64,000 bases of DNA from Stomoxys calcitrans (lineage: Eukaryota > Arthropoda > Insecta > Diptera > Muscidae): assembly GCF_963082655.1 (NCBI RefSeq), contig NC_081553.1, positions 157,457,441 to 157,521,440 on the forward strand, read 5' to 3'. Below, in pieces: positions 23,084 through 34,985 of the stretch; positions within the stretch are counted from its first letter, which is position 1; each line of letters begins with the position of its first letter. The notes under the pieces are model-generated. The model was not told the origin of the DNA, did no database searches, and saw only the letters and a program-made list of their open reading frames with translations. The position numbers and the translations under genes were made by a program.

Positions 23084-23752
23084 TCAAGAATTCTGCCAGG
23101 GCTTGGGTACCATATTGGTCCTGTCTGTTTTGTTTTCCTCACCAGCTGTTGCGGCTCCGACGTGGGTGGCGGATGCCAGGTTTACTCCACCGTCTCCCTG
23201 TTTCATCACTGTTGCGTCCGACGTTGGCAACTTTGGGGAAAATATATAATTTAAATTTTTTGACAAATAACGAGGTCCTCGGCCAAGAACCAGTGTAAGC
23301 ATTGAATAATTGATAGTTGATATGATTCTGTCCAGAAACTTTGTTCCGGGACGCCCATGGCTCCTGAATGGTGAATCTTGCCTTTGCTGATTTTTTCCAC
23401 TAGAGCGTGAGTAGCTGTCTCTCTCCATTAGATGGGCTTCTTGGGAGTGCATGATGGTCTCATCGTCTGCACCCTGTTCTTTAGGCTGCATTGAGTTTCC
23501 CGTCACTACACTGCCTGATGTTTTAATATTAGGATACTTGCCTATCCTAGTCTTCCAAATCTTAAGAAATTCGGTAATGGTTTCATCATCGGGTCCCTGT
23601 TCGTTAGGCAGTATTGAGTCTATCGTCCTAGCACTGCCTGATGTTCTAATATTAGGATCTTTCCCTATACTAGTCTTCAAAATCTTGAGTAAATGGGCTT
23701 CTTGGGAGTAAGTTATGGTCTCATCGTCGGCTCCCTGACCTTTAGACAGCAT
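23084..23752 (-). pseudogene. LOA-1 ORF1 C-terminal part running into endonuclease
   Basis: An open frame of 222 codons with the repeat units 'IGKDPNIRTSGS', 'SILPNEQGPDDETI', 'IGKYPNIKTSGS' and 'SMQPKEQGADDETI', followed by a segment equivalent to the endonuclease start in another frame. No catalytic function is expected of the ORF1 part. It is the longest intact piece of this element. Confidence 0.6.
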
Positions 23753-24060
23753 TGAGATCTAAGTCACTGCACTGCCTAATGTTTCACCATTACGATCTTT
23801 ATCCATCCTAGTCTTTCTAATCTCGAGAAAGTCGTTGATGGTTCCGTCGTCGAGTCCCTGTTTGTAAGGCTGTGTTGGGCCTCTCGCCCCAGCACTGCCT
23901 GATGTTTTAATATTAGAATCTTTGCTTATCCTAGTCTTCCCAATATTGAGAGCGTCGGTGATTGTCTCGTCGTCGCCCCCTGTCCATTAGGCGGTATTGC
24001 GTGTCTCGCCACTGCACCACTGCCTAATGGCTCAATATGAGAATATTTGCCTATCCTTGT
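23430..24060 (-). repeat. Five-unit coding tandem repeat in LOA-1 ORF1
   Basis: The landmark (AT)TAGGAT or its variants falls at 23528, 23651, 23789, 23912 and 24037, a spacing of 123-138 bp. Most units are about 41 codons. The consensus protein unit is about I-G-K-D-PNI-x-TSGS ... S-MQP-NEQG-DDETI. Units have diverged, so the expansion is old. Confidence 0.75.
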
Positions 24061-24850
24061 CTTCCCAATCTTGAAATAGACGGCCATGGCCCCGTAGTAC
24101 GTCACGCCTTAAGTCTTATCCAAACTTTTCGCGGAGACTTCATCAATGTCCATCACAATGAGAGTTCTTTCTCATCCCTGTGGAAAACCTCCCATTTCTC
24201 CACGACCAAATCTTGGTTTTGCTTGCTTAAGACTTCCATCATGCGTTCCGTCGCGATTTCGCCTCCCACATCCTTGACGAGGATCGTCACCTTAGTGAGA
24301 TGAGATCTTTCTCACAAGGACGAGCTTTGAATCCCAGGGACTGTGGAGACTTCAAAAGAGCCTTTTGAGTATCAATACAATCCGCTGACGCAAAGCGCAG
24401 CGTAAGATGTCCCCTCTAAACTCGCAGCTCATAATTCGTATGTGTGGACCCCCTTCAGAGTTCAACACATGTTCGATAACTCGTTCGTTTACCAAATACC
24501 TTACCTAGGACCGACGAAGTGGTGAAATCCTTCCGGATGCACTTCATAAGTCATTTCATCTCTGTTGTGCTTCCATGCAAATCCGGCGAAAAAGGGCGGC
24601 TACTTACCTTTCTTAGTGACCATCTTCCCCTTCCGTGATGGCCGTGGTATCCTTTCTGCAGTCACAGTCCTCCATGAAGAAGCTTCCTTCGTTGCTGTTC
24701 CGACTTTGTCTCCCTCCGCAGCACACAGTCTGGAGTCTCCGTTGCATAAGATCCCGGAATATCAGTTCTATGCTAGAAGGGGCATCCTTGACTTTCGCCC
24801 GATTACGACACCGGTACTCGGTCTGCTTGTGAGCTTACACGCAAAAAAAA

Positions 24851-26334
24851 TAATTCGTTTGATATAATGGAAATTTTCGCCAAGTAAACTTCTCTCTGAA
24901 AAACGTTGGGCTTTGTTTATGATAAAAGTATATGTTTTTCAGATAAATTTTTGAAAGAACTTGTAACAAATATAAAGTTTTTTCCCTGACAATATCTTTA
25001 ATTCTATGGTTCAAAATGGTACTTGCATATTGAAAAGGATGCCAAGTTAAATTTGATGTTGTAACATTCAAATTCAAAGTTTTACGAATTATATGCAAAT
25101 CTCAGTAGGTAATTCAAACTCTTTCAGACTATATTTGGATTTACTTCGTTGATGTGATACACAATTATATTAAAACCCTTCCATTTTCACACAACTTCGT
25201 TATGGATTTGTATTATGATCTGCTGTATTTGTAATGATAAAAATAAAACCAAAATTGGTTTTTGTTCTTTTCGAAAATTTGATGGAAATTTCTTTAACGC
25301 GTAAATGTTACCAAACCATGTATGTACCTAAGAAATACTTATTGTGTTTTCTTGTACCTGGCAGCCATTTGTGTGTTGTTCTAATGATTTTTGTCATTGG
25401 ACATAACAGCATTTTTGTACCGAAACTTAAAAAATTGTCACTTTCCAAGTTTACCATCCGCACTTGTTCAAGCTACTCAATATTCTGACTGGTCTTTGCT
25501 CAGTCAAAAGAAAAAAGTAAGATATGTTGTGCGTGAGAATGTGTCTATACCAGTGACACGCAATTGCAATTACTTGCTTACCTATGGGTCTGCTTGGGAT
25601 TGTTTTCATGTAAACGTAAAAAGTAATGTGCAATAGAGTGAGTATATCTGCCAACCACTAGTCTATTCGCTCAAATACTCATCCTTTTTATCTATGAGAG
25701 ACACAAGAGAATGATTATTGATCCAGTACACGAGTAATCGTTTGCCGCTATCGAAGAAATTTTGAAATTAAAGGGTTTTTGGTTTTATAACAAAAGGAGG
25801 GCCTTTTACCGTATACGAATCAGCTAAAGGATTTACAATAATTAAGTTAGTTACATTCAATCATATTACGTTTATGGCTAACGTTTGATATGTTGAAGCG
25901 AAACGTTGCACGGTCACAATAAAAGCAAATCTTCGTGATAAAAGTATTTTGTTTGTTGTAAAAATTTTCCAAACATTTTATTTTTTTGCGTTTACGTGTG
26001 CAGCAAATATGCGAGAAAGAAGAAAACAAAAAAAAAATCTGACTTGCTAATACCGCGTGAGACAACCTCTATCGACATATCCTAAGCAAAATTTTTGGTT
26101 TGCTTTGTATTACGGGGTGTCATTGTAAGTATTGAAGATTATTTTCAGTGTTATTGAAAGAATTGATCTATTTTTGCACCATATAATGAATTTATTTATA
26201 CAAAATAACGCTTTATTTTGTTCCATGCGTAAGTTATCAGCAAAAAAGCGTGGTAGATTGGCCAAACCAATGCAACTGCTCTGGATGCGTAGGGAAACAC
26301 ACCATGCCAAGATCGAACGAATTTTGTGAGGATA
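24851..26334. other. No feature recognised
   Basis: AT-rich. The short open frames on both strands (for example 25234-25488) lack recognisable motifs. The A-rich run near 24840-24850 may mark a boundary of the minus-strand LOA-1 element. Confidence 0.3.
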
Positions 26335-27545
26335 AACTCCAGACGGATTCAGTGCACGAGGCTTCCAGACTTCAAGCCTTAAATTGCTGGTTGAAGTCGC
26401 TTCTGCAGGGAAAAGAACCTCATATTGGAAATTATGCTAATGCACACACCAGATATGGCGAAGTTCGGATATTCACGAAAGGGATGAGCTGCTTATCGAA
26501 TATATAATAAGTTTCAATCTGCCGTTTGGAGATATACTGTGCTTGTATTAACATGTCATATATACCTGTGGGATGGAGGAACACAAAGATAATTTTCATT
26601 CCAAAAAGGAGCACCATACCAGATGAAGGCGAAAGATTTTCGTCCTATTAGTATTTCATCCTCCAGAGTGGCATCCTCCAATTTGCCACATGCCAATCCG
26701 ACGGACTTTTTAATTTAGGCCACTTTTGAGAGCAAGTTACACTTTTGAGACCAAGGTACTACAAAATATGTCCGTATGGATGCGCTAAAGAAATTCAATA
26801 TATTGTACAAGAATGGGCCAACATACCGGCAGATTACATGGATAATGGAACATGTGGTCATATCGCGCAAAAGTGAATGGAATCAAAAATATTTCCACAT
26901 ACTTTCGTACTTTGAGTCAATAAAAAATATTTTCACACAAAATGTGGTCGTTTGTCATCTACCCGGTAAATCTAAATAACATGCATTTGTTATTAATAAC
27001 ATAAATGTTTTAATTAGATTATTTATGTACGCTTTATTCGGCAATGACATTGGATCACTTTTATTTATTATTTCCCTGCGAATACGCACAAAGTCGTTGT
27101 CCTTTTCAGAATCGGAGGAAGACAAACACAACAAAAGCAATGTAAACATGCCTTTTTTTTATGAATGCACGTTTGTGCCCAAAAATTTCAATAAATTCAT
27201 TTTTTACAAAAGCCGGATAGATGTTAATTTTCCCACAAACATATGTTCAATCAACTCCGATGCAAAAAGTTATCAGGTAAATATTCCTGGAGATCGCCAG
27301 TCTCGGCAACAGCATGCATATAGTAAGGACAAGCCATCTGAATTAGCCCTTCACGACCTTCATGGTAGCATTTCTTGACATTGAAGGTACTTTCAATAAT
27401 GTTAAACCGACGTCAATCATGATGGAGGTGGAATTTCTAGGCATCAATGCAACCGCAAGAAATTTTATCAATAACTACAGAACACAAATATTTGCACTTT
27501 TTGTTTTTGGGCCGATTTTGAACAAAATTTGCAGTTTGGAATAAT
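26335..27545 (+). mobile_element. LOA-2 fragment, rearranged
   Basis: About 26341-26512 matches LOA-2 endonuclease text at 19525-19680 ('TTCAAGCCTTAAATTGCTGG', 'CACCAGATATGG', 'TTATCGAATAT'). It then jumps directly to RT fingers at about 26525-26665 ('GATATACTGTGCTTGTAT', 'GAAGGCGAAAGATTT'). About 0.6 kb of unrelated sequence (26668-27283) follows. RT resumes at 27284-27545 with 'GGAGATCGCCAG', 'MVAFLDIEGTFNNVKPTSIM' and 'FINNYRT'. The copy thus has an internal deletion and a later insertion or replacement. Confidence 0.7.
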
Positions 27546-28073
27546 TTGGTGTAAGAAAACGAGCGTAGAGTTTATATCCGAAATATGCACATATTATGCA
27601 AAAATATGTTAAATGTACGAGCCAAAATAGATAAGTTTAGAATCTTAAAAAAGTCAACCATTAGGTTCTTAAGTACTTTTCTGGATGTAAGTGTAAAAGC
27701 CGTATTTTTTTGATTAGATTTCGTTGAAGTTTGGCACAACCCGTTTTATTAACCCTTTGAGGACGAATAGGATACATATATCCCATTTTATATTTTTCCA
27801 CATTTTTCAATGGATTTTTTAAAAATTGCATTTAATCGACAGAGAACCATTAAGGGTATAAGATTCGGTTACCAACATTGAATATAATTTCCCGTTTCGT
27901 TTTGGTAAGTCAAACACAAAAATTTGCATTTGTTTTTTCATCAATTAAAAATGTCTCTATTTCGAAGACTTAATAGTTAATTGGTGTCAATGCCTCCTCT
28001 ATTAGTAACTTTTTACATAAATTTGTTTTGTGATATACCTTCTCCTTTACACTTCCTACACCGCGGGAATATA
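27546..28073. other. No feature recognised
   Basis: AT-rich. The text 'CTTTGAGGACGAATAGGA' near 27767 recurs as 'CTTTGAGGACGAATGGGA' near 30306, so part of this interval is a dispersed repeat. Confidence 0.35.
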
Positions 28074-28680
28074 AAGGGTGATTTTTTTGAGGTTAGGATT
28101 TTCATGCATTAGTATTTGACAGATCACGTGGGATTTCAGACATGGTGTCAAAGAGAAAGATGCTCGGTATGCTTTGACATTTCATCATGAATAGACTTAC
28201 TAACGAGCAACGCTTGCAAATCATTGAATTTTATTACCAAAATCAGTGTTCGGTTCGAAATGTGTTCAAATTTTGACAAATTTTGTTCAGCGATGAGGCT
28301 CATTTCTGGTTGAATGGCTACGTAAATAAGCAAAATTGCCGCATTTGGAGTGAAGAGCAACCAGAAGCCGTTCAAGAACTGCCCATGCATCCCGAAAAAT
28401 GCACTGTTTGGTGTGGTTTGTACGCTGGTGGAATCATTGGACCGTATTTTTTCAAAGATGCTGTTGGACGCAACGTTACGGTGAATGAACACATTTCGAA
28501 CCGAACACTGATTTTGGTAATAAAATTCAATGATTTGCAAGCGTTGCTCGTTAGTAAGTCTATTCATGATGAAATGTCAAAGCATACTGAGCATCTTTCT
28601 CTTTGACACCATGTCTGAAATCCCACGTGATCTGTCAAATACTAATGCATGAAAATCCTAACCTCAAAAAAATCACCCTT
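28074..28680 (+). mobile_element. Fold-back derivative of a Tc1/mariner transposon
   Basis: A 607-bp element flanked by TA (28072-28073, 28681-28682). It begins AAGGGTGATTTTTTTGAGGT. The left arm (28074-28268) and right arm (28486-28680) are 195-bp inverted copies with very few mismatches. Both arms hold the original left end: the terminal repeat, leader and the first codons of transposase. The single-copy centre (28283-28485) encodes a catalytic-domain segment, 'FSDEAHFWLNGYVNKQNC' (first catalytic Asp) through 'VWCGLYAGGIIGPYFF'. The transposase N-terminus is joined to it after loss of about 120 codons, and the C-terminus is gone. It cannot encode transposase but could in principle be moved in trans. 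Confidence 0.85.
28187..28485 (+). pseudogene. Tc1/mariner transposase, internally deleted
   Basis: The start codon ATG at 28187 opens 'MNRLTNEQRLQIIEFYYQNQ', the first helix-turn-helix of a DDE_3/IS630-type transposase. A stop and frame change follow 'SVRNVF'. Then comes the catalytic segment with 'SDEAHFWLNG' (Asp 1) and 'FFKDAVGRNVTVN'. The second Asp and third acidic residue are absent. The right inverted arm replaces the C-terminal half. Confidence 0.8.
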
Positions 28681-29182
28681 TATATGTCCACAAATTAATC
28701 TATAGGTATAAATCAAAATGGATAGCTTCCATTTTGATTTGTACCTTTCTTAGTGTAAAATATATATTTTTAATTCATAGAAACACAAAAAAACAGTACC
28801 TAAATTAGAGCGTCTAAGCGTTTAACGAGGTGCCGTTTCCCGTTGGAATAATTATAATTTCAGTAGCTAACGTACTTGCAATGGAAACTCTTTTTAAAGC
28901 AGTATCGAAGTTAAATTTCGGATTTTGCGAACGGGTTTTGCAAAGGGTTACGGATGGTTAGATGCCATCTTCCTTTATTTTGTGTTATATCATAGAGCTG
29001 TTGAAAACATGTGGCTCGAAGTATTGTAGATCTAGCCCAATGACTGTCGGTCCAGTCCTCATTTTCAATATGTTTGACTTGCCAAGGCCAAAATTGAAGG
29101 CAGAAAATCTTTTTCATACTGACTGCCATATGATGGGAAGATTAATTACTCGTCTTGCCTCAAAAAAATCTATTTCCGATCC
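28681..29182. other. No feature recognised
   Basis: No credible coding sequence. Short frames at 28911-29129 are broken and lack motifs. Confidence 0.3.
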
Positions 29183-29702
29183 TTTTTCTACCCTCCACCA
29201 TAGGATGGGGGTATACTAATTTCGTCATTCTGTTTGTAACTACTCTAAATATTCGTCTGAGACCCCATAAAGTATATATATTCTTGATCGCCGCGACATT
29301 TTATGTCGATCTATCCATGTCCGTCCGTCTGTCTGTCGAAAGCAAGGTAACTTCCGAAGGAGTAAAGCTAGCCGCTTGAAATTTTGCACAAATACATCTT
29401 ATTAGTGTAGGTCGGCTGGTATTGTAAATGGGCCATATCGGTCCATGTTTTGATATAGCTGCCATATAAACCGATTTAGGGTCTTGACTTCTTGGATCTC
29501 TAGAGTGTGCAATTCTTATCCGATTGGGATGAAATTTTGCACGATGATATGATATCCAACAACTGTGCCAAGTATGGTTGAAATCGGTTCATAACCTGAT
29601 ATTGCTGTCATATAAAGAAATCTGGGGACTTGACTTTTTGAGCTTCTAGAGGGCGTAATTCCTATCCGATTTAGCTAAAATTTTGCAAGACGTATTTTAT
29701 TC
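29183..29702 (-). repeat. Family A repeat, copy A4 (truncated)
   Basis: It starts at the TACCCTCCACCATAGGATGG end and runs through 'GGGGTCTGAGACG'-type text, a short GGAC tract and about two units, stopping within a unit near 29702. The CGGCCGGGCCG palindrome end is missing. A SINE follows at once. Confidence 0.75.
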
Positions 29703-29705
29703 TGG

Positions 29706-29910
29706 TGTAAGAATAAGAGGTTAGCATGTCCGCCTATAACGCTGAACGCTTGGGTTCGAATCCTGGCGAGACTATCAGAAAAAATTTGTCAGCGGTGGTT
29801 TTCCCTCCTAATGCGGGCAACATTCAATGAGGTACTATGCCAAGTAAAACTTCTCTCCAAAGAGGTGTCGCACTGCGGCACGCCGTTCGGACTCGGCTAT
29901 AAGAAGGGGG
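29706..29910 (+). mobile_element. tRNA-derived SINE, copy S3
   Basis: It carries the tRNA-like head 'TTAGCATGTCCGCCTATAAC' with box B 'GGGTTCGAATCCTGG', then the body 'GAGGTACTATGCCAAGTAAA' and 'CACTGCGGCACGCCGTTCGG'. It lacks the first ~15 bases of the head and the 3' tail. It abuts truncated family A copy A4. Confidence 0.75.
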
Positions 29911-30492
29911 CATATATTTATAAGAATATATCTCACAATCCTTAAATTTCGCTTTTTGCGGCCCTTTGAGTCTTATGTTTTATTAAAATTGCCTGGATTT
30001 TGGCACTCATAGTACCCTTATTGTCTCCAATACACAAACCAGATACGTCTCCTTATGATAAATAACAAATTTTCGTCGGATTTGACCGATTTTCGTTATA
30101 TAAGTAAGCTTACAGTGAGCGCCGACATAAAGTGTAGAAAATTCATACTTTTACAGGCTGTTTTTGCCGAATACCTCGAAAACAAATAGCACATGAATTA
30201 TTTTTATGGTGTTTTCATCTCTGGCGGTCTAAACAGACTACACGATCTGATTTATTTTGAATTCTAAGCAATATTCGAAAACATTTTTCTACCTATATAT
30301 TTGCCTTTGAGGACGAATGGGACACATAGGGCCAACATTTTTACCGCATTGGCGACACTTTACCAAGTAAATAGGACTTTTTATCGAGCGGTTAATTCGT
30401 CCTTCAAAAAGTTTCGCTAAAATTTGGAACAATTTAAAGTATAAGACCAATAAAAGCCGAATTTTTTATCCGATTTTGGCGCAGTGAGTTGT

Positions 30493-30700
30493 ACCTCCTA
30501 ATGCTGGAAACATTTGTGAGGTACTACGTCATGTAAAACTTCTCAACAAAGAGGTGTCGCATTGCGGCACACCGTTCGGACTCGTCTATAAAAAGGAGGC
30601 CCCTTATCATTGAGCTTAAAAACTTGAATCGGATTGTGCTCGATGATATGTGAGAAGTTTGCCCCTGTTTCTTAGTGGAATGTTCATGGGCAAAATATGG
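30493..30700 (+). mobile_element. tRNA-derived SINE, copy S6 (5'-truncated)
   Basis: Only the tRNA-unrelated body and tail are present: 'GAGGTACTACGTCATGTAAA', 'GGTGTCGCATTGCGGCACAC', 'AAAAAGGAGGCCCC' and the end 'TTAGTGGAATGTTCATGGGC'. The 580 bp before it (29911-30492) contain a dispersed-repeat motif near 30306 but nothing else recognisable. Confidence 0.7.
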
Positions 30701-31135
30701 TTTTGTACGAGGATTTCCAATATACGTACCGAGTATGGTTCATATCGGACAATATTTGGATACAGCTATCATATATACCTATTTTAATTCTTGAGCTTTT
30801 AAAGGGCACATTTAGTACTCGATTTCGCTGAAAATTAGCACAGTAAGTTGCGTTGAGATCCTTAACAACTCTGGCGAATGTGGTTCAGATCGGTCTCACT
30901 GTTTAAAATTTCAGCGAAATCGTGTATTCAATGGGTCTTTAATGGATCCTAAACCTTAAATCGTGAGATCGATCTATATGTCAGCTATACCTAAACTTAG
31001 TCCGGTCTGACACAGATGCAGAGGGGGTAAGCTCATTGTTTAAAATTTCAGTGAAATTGATTATTAAATGTGCCATTTATGGGTCCAAGACCTTTTATCG
31101 GGAGATCGGCCTATATGACAGCAGTTCTCCCATCT
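30701..31135 (+). repeat. Decayed repeat sharing the family A-C core
   Basis: There are about three degenerate units containing 'GAGTATGGTTCATATCGGAC', 'ACAGCTATCATATATACC', 'AATTTCAGCGAAATCG' and 'GATCTATATGTCAGCTATAC'. Order and spacing resemble family A units but identity is low and no termini are visible. Confidence 0.5.
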
Positions 31136-31160
31136 TCAAATATTAAAATAAAAATATTAA

Positions 31161-31287
31161 GATCATTGTTTAATGCTTTCTATTCAAAGAATGCTTTCTA
31201 TTCTCGATAGCAAGTCAAATGCTTCTAGCTGACTTTTAAATCTTTTTGCATTGCTATTCTTTGAGTAGAAAGCATTGAACAATGATC
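31161..31287. repeat. Short fold-back repeat (127 bp)
   Basis: GATCATTGTTTAATGCTTTC on the left matches the inverted right end. The arms are about 31 bp with roughly two mismatches, around a 65-bp loop. No target duplication was found. It could be a small MITE or a local palindrome. Confidence 0.55.
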
Positions 31288-31689
31288 GGACATTATCCTA
31301 TATAAGCAAAATATGCAGTTTGCATATATACGCAAAACTTTCTTAACGTACATTTCAGTTAACGAATTCCTGTGTTTTCAAAAACTTCTTCCGATGCTCC
31401 AAAGAATTTATGCATTTGCATGGTTTCGATGTCTTATAATAACATGCTTAGTGAAAGATGTATTACTGTAGGCTTAGGATCTGTTGATCTACAAAGATGG
31501 GTTCCCAGCTAACATAATTTTCCGATTTCGGTCCGACATCGAGAGAAGTGGTTGTCATGTTGTCGGAACGACACGGCTCAGGGAAATCTGCTATATTTAC
31601 CGCGACCGAATTCGAGGACGATTTTGGACCGTTTTCTTGATGAATGTCTTACAAAATGCGTACGATTTTGTCGACGAATCTGTCCGATT
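31288..31689. other. No feature recognised
   Basis: No coding support. The segment 31494-31690 ('TCCCAGCTAACATAATTTTC', 'GATTTTGTCGACGAATCTGT') has the look of a dispersed repeat, but no second copy lies in this window. Confidence 0.3.
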
Positions 31690-33140
31690 TTAGAATTTTA
31701 CAGGGGAAATAAAGATACTGAGACTGAAAGAAAAAAAGCCTGTATGCTTTGTTGGACAGGAAATTGAAGTACAAATCAAAAATTTTGGAAAGAGAAGAGA
31801 GGCAACTATTGCCCTTAACACCTCCAAGAGATCCATTGGCACAAGTTGGGGGCTTAGACCGCGAGTTATAGTTGGGTTTATACTGCAGTCATCAGACCTA
31901 TAATAAATCATCTTGTTGTGGTCTGATGGACGGAGCTTTAAAAGTCCAGCAATTGTTCCAAACGATGGCTTGTTTTTGCATCACAGCCGCACTGAAGACG
32001 ACACCTTCTGAAGTACTGAATTTAATTTTACACCTTATGCCTGTGGACATAGTGGCTACACAAAATACTGCGACCACTGCTATGAGGCTAAAGGAGATTT
32101 CCTTAGGTCATGCGGCGGCTACGGACACTGTGTTATCCTTGATACAAAGCCCGATGTTCCAGTCAGTGTGCAAGGAGTGTACCACTTTTCCAGATATAAC
32201 CGATTGGAACTATCATTGGTAACAGACGTTACATAGACTTCTACACTGATGGTTCCAAACTAGCCGACTAGGTGGGTTATGGTGTGTACCCTGAAGAAAT
32301 AGGACCGGCCATATCGAGGAGGTTATCCCACCACTGTAGTGTGTATCAAGCGGAGATCCGCAATTAAGGAAGTGGTGAAATGGCAAAGATATAATCTCAT
32401 AACGACGATTGGCATAAATATCTTCTCAGACAGCCAGGCACCTCGAGTCCACGAAGAACATATTTCTGAATTAAAAAACCTCCCTCGAATGTCGCAGATC
32501 TCTCAACAAAATGGCTGAACAGTTCAACATTCACTTGACTGGTTTTGGGGACACAGAGATATCCCAGAGAATTGTAGAACAGACGAGCTTGCGAGACTAG
32601 GAACTTCATTACACATTCTAGGGGAACTGTAATCTGTGGGTATGCATTTATCGACATATAAACTAAGTCTTCAGGATCAGATCCGAAGGGCAACAAATAA
32701 CAGATGGTCACAAAGTGGGGAGTGTGAACACTCCAAAACTATGTGGTCTAATCTAGACTTGAAGAGGCCTACCGCTTTGCTGTGGCTAACTGGAACAGAC
32801 GCCTCAGTCATTGCGTCTGTCATGATAGGTCTGATCGGAAAAATGATGACAAACTGAAGCTATGGGGACGTCGATTAAGAAGAGACTATATAACATCTGC
32901 TGCATGTAAGTCCCGCACTGACAGTCAGAAGGAGATGTACTTTAGGTTCTCATTTCTTTGAGACTTGTCTGATTGAGCGGATGTGATCATTCGCAAGTTG
33001 TTGGACTTTTTAAAGTTATCTGGATGGTTCAACGGTAGGAACTAGAAGGCATCTTGCTTCTCCTATTCCTGTTATGTCACAATGGACGAAAACGTCTGAG
33101 TTAGTCTGATGGCAGACTGCACATAAACCTAGCCGAACCC
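31690..33140 (+). mobile_element. LOA-2 3' portion (post-RT region, RNase H, 3' UTR)
   Basis: The region after RT is visible at 31872-32222 ('ACFCITAALKTTPSEVLNL', 'LMPVDIVA', 'TDTVLSLIQSPMFQSVC'). The RNase H start follows with 'NRRYIDFYTDGSKLAD', including the catalytic Asp of TDGS. A tail domain runs to about 32960. The 3' UTR 'CTGATGGCAGACTGC' near 33110 is shared with 56330-56350. Many stops are present. The right end near 33140 abuts a LOA-1 copy. Confidence 0.72.
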
Positions 33141-33159
33141 ACTTGTTTATATATGGGGA

Positions 33160-34985
33160 GGGATTACCTATCAACAACCCAGGCTAATAACACTTACTAT
33201 TGAAGACACCGCTACCTTTGTTATTAGGATTAGATGTGACAATATGTTCGGAAAATCATCGATGATTTTCAGAATTGGAGAGTCTCTATGGAGCACTCCT
33301 TCTCTGACCATAGCTACATTAGGTTTTGAATACCACAGCCAGCGCCGAATCCGATAAACTTACATAAAAAGTAGAAAACCAACTGGTCAATATTCGTAAG
33401 ACTACTCAGTATAGAAGAAATTGACGACAATGTAAATATGACTACGAACGACCTTGGTCTTTTGAAGAAAGCTGTCCTTTTCGGGAAAGGAAATCAGTCC
33501 AAGAAAAACCCTGGATGACCGGGGAGATTTGTAACATTGGGAAAAAGGTCCGCAGACTTTACAATAGAGCACATAGTAAAAAAGTGGAAGCTAATTGGAA
33601 TGTGTAATACACACGGCTCAAGGTATACAATTATCATAGCGATAAATGTGCCATCTGGAATCTATCTGCGAACAGGTCGATAGCTTTAATGACTCCGCCA
33701 AGAAGAAAACGTTTCTCTCAAAAACCCGTGTCCAAACTGAAACGTTAGTAGACGACATGGGATGAGAACAGGTATTTATAACCAAGCCCGGCAAGGCAAG
33801 TTATGCGACACCAAAGGCCTATAAGGGAGAAAGACTACAGAGCACACCAGAGAGGCATTTTATCGCCTTTCCAATGGGTGACCACCAGAACAGAAAACTG
33901 AATTGGAAGTGTCATGTTTAGGAGCCTACCGAGAAGGCTCACATATGTTGGGTACTATGTAGACGGGCCGCAGACTCGAAATGGTACTTGAATCCGAGGA
34001 TATTCTTTACAAGAGCGTGATTAGACTAATATTTACTTAGTTTGGTGGACTACCTCAGTAGTTTGGTGGACTACCTTGGAGAAAAGTGCAACGTAAGGTA
34101 ATACAACAGTTTCGGAGAACCACGCCCACTAGGGCATGATATCAGACCCACAGACGTATAAATTAAGTGTGAGGCAGCCATTGCGGCTATGAGACTTAAG
34201 GCTATGGCAGAATGGATTGAGGATAGGCGCTGGTCATATTATTGCGGTATATTCGAGGTGACGAAAGGAAACTTGGAAGGAATGGAAGAGGTTTCCGATC
34301 GGATACCTAAGACGACACTTGAAGTCGAGTGCGAGGCACTGCTGCCAGAGGCACAGTCTTGGGTAAACGGAACCCTACTATTGCCATCTGGAAGAGTGGG
34401 AGTAAGGGGAATGAAATGCAGACGATTTGGCAGTGAAGACCAGAGGACTGCCGTCAACAAACTTGGTTAACCTGAAGCTTTTCGGGTCGGCGAAGTCCAA
34501 GTTAAGAACGTGGGCTATGAACACACATAACACTGTGGAATAGCGAAACGGTCGGTAGGACGACGAAAATCCGGATCGTGACAAGACGAGGCTATTAATG
34601 AATGGAAGTAGGAAGGTGGTCAGTATAGCTTTTGGTATCAAAACAACATAGGACTGCGAGCTCACCTATGCAAAAGCGATGCGGCAAGTGATAGCATGCA
34701 TAGGGGAGAAGATGATGAGACGTTGAAGGATTCCCTATGTCACTGCCGGGTTTTCGCGGCTAACAGACACCGGTACTTAGGTGAAGACACAATTCCAGAC
34801 ATAAACCAACTAAGGGGCGTGGTATGGAAAACAGTTAGGAATTTCGTAAGCAGCACGGAATTCCTGACTTAAATTTTCTTTTTGGAGGTTTCTTTTTAGT
34901 ATTTAGAGCACACAGCAAGCCGATGGGAGCGGATTAATATCCGCACCCTCTTTTCAATCTAACCTAACTTAACAACCCACCAAGA
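33160..34985 (+). mobile_element. LOA-1 copy with internal deletions, intact 3' end
   Basis: Endonuclease C-terminal text near 33200-33340 matches 5680-5840 ('AGATGTGACAATATG', 'TTCTCTGACCAT'). The RT linker 'ERKSVQEKPWMTGEI' is near 33480. Fragments of RT ('KPGKASYATP'-like near 33785 and 'CCAATGGGTGACCACC' near 33868) are joined by deletions. A C-terminal open frame is at 34189-34470. The end 'GGATTAATATCCGCACCCTC' plus CTAACCTAACTT is the same terminus as at 2945. Confidence 0.72.

Larger units (their letters stand above)
21377..24850 (-). mobile_element. LOA-1 non-LTR retroelement, minus strand, degraded
   Basis: Read right to left. An ORF1 N-terminal region is at about 24850-24070, with 'VVEKWEVFHRDEK' near 24170-24215. 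Tandem ORF1 repeats run 24060-23430. The endonuclease follows at about 23400-22910 ('NHINYQLF', 'REEVFDATIYSENLIDGV'). After the SINE insertion comes the RT-linker 'SLVDETGMRAETMEDMLRLL' (22199-21996), the RT fingers 'FIPKPGKVSYATPNAYIP' and 'SLTSFLLKKQ' (22015-21761), and a 'PRGVILSPLLWVT'-like palm motif near 21480-21520. Order and motifs match 4826-6395. Frameshifts throughout and truncation by the N gap make it non-functional. Confidence 0.75.

Noticed and set aside
25234..25654. Overlapping open frames on both strands of an otherwise empty stretch.
   Set aside because: No motif, no splice context and AT-rich composition; typical of random frames.
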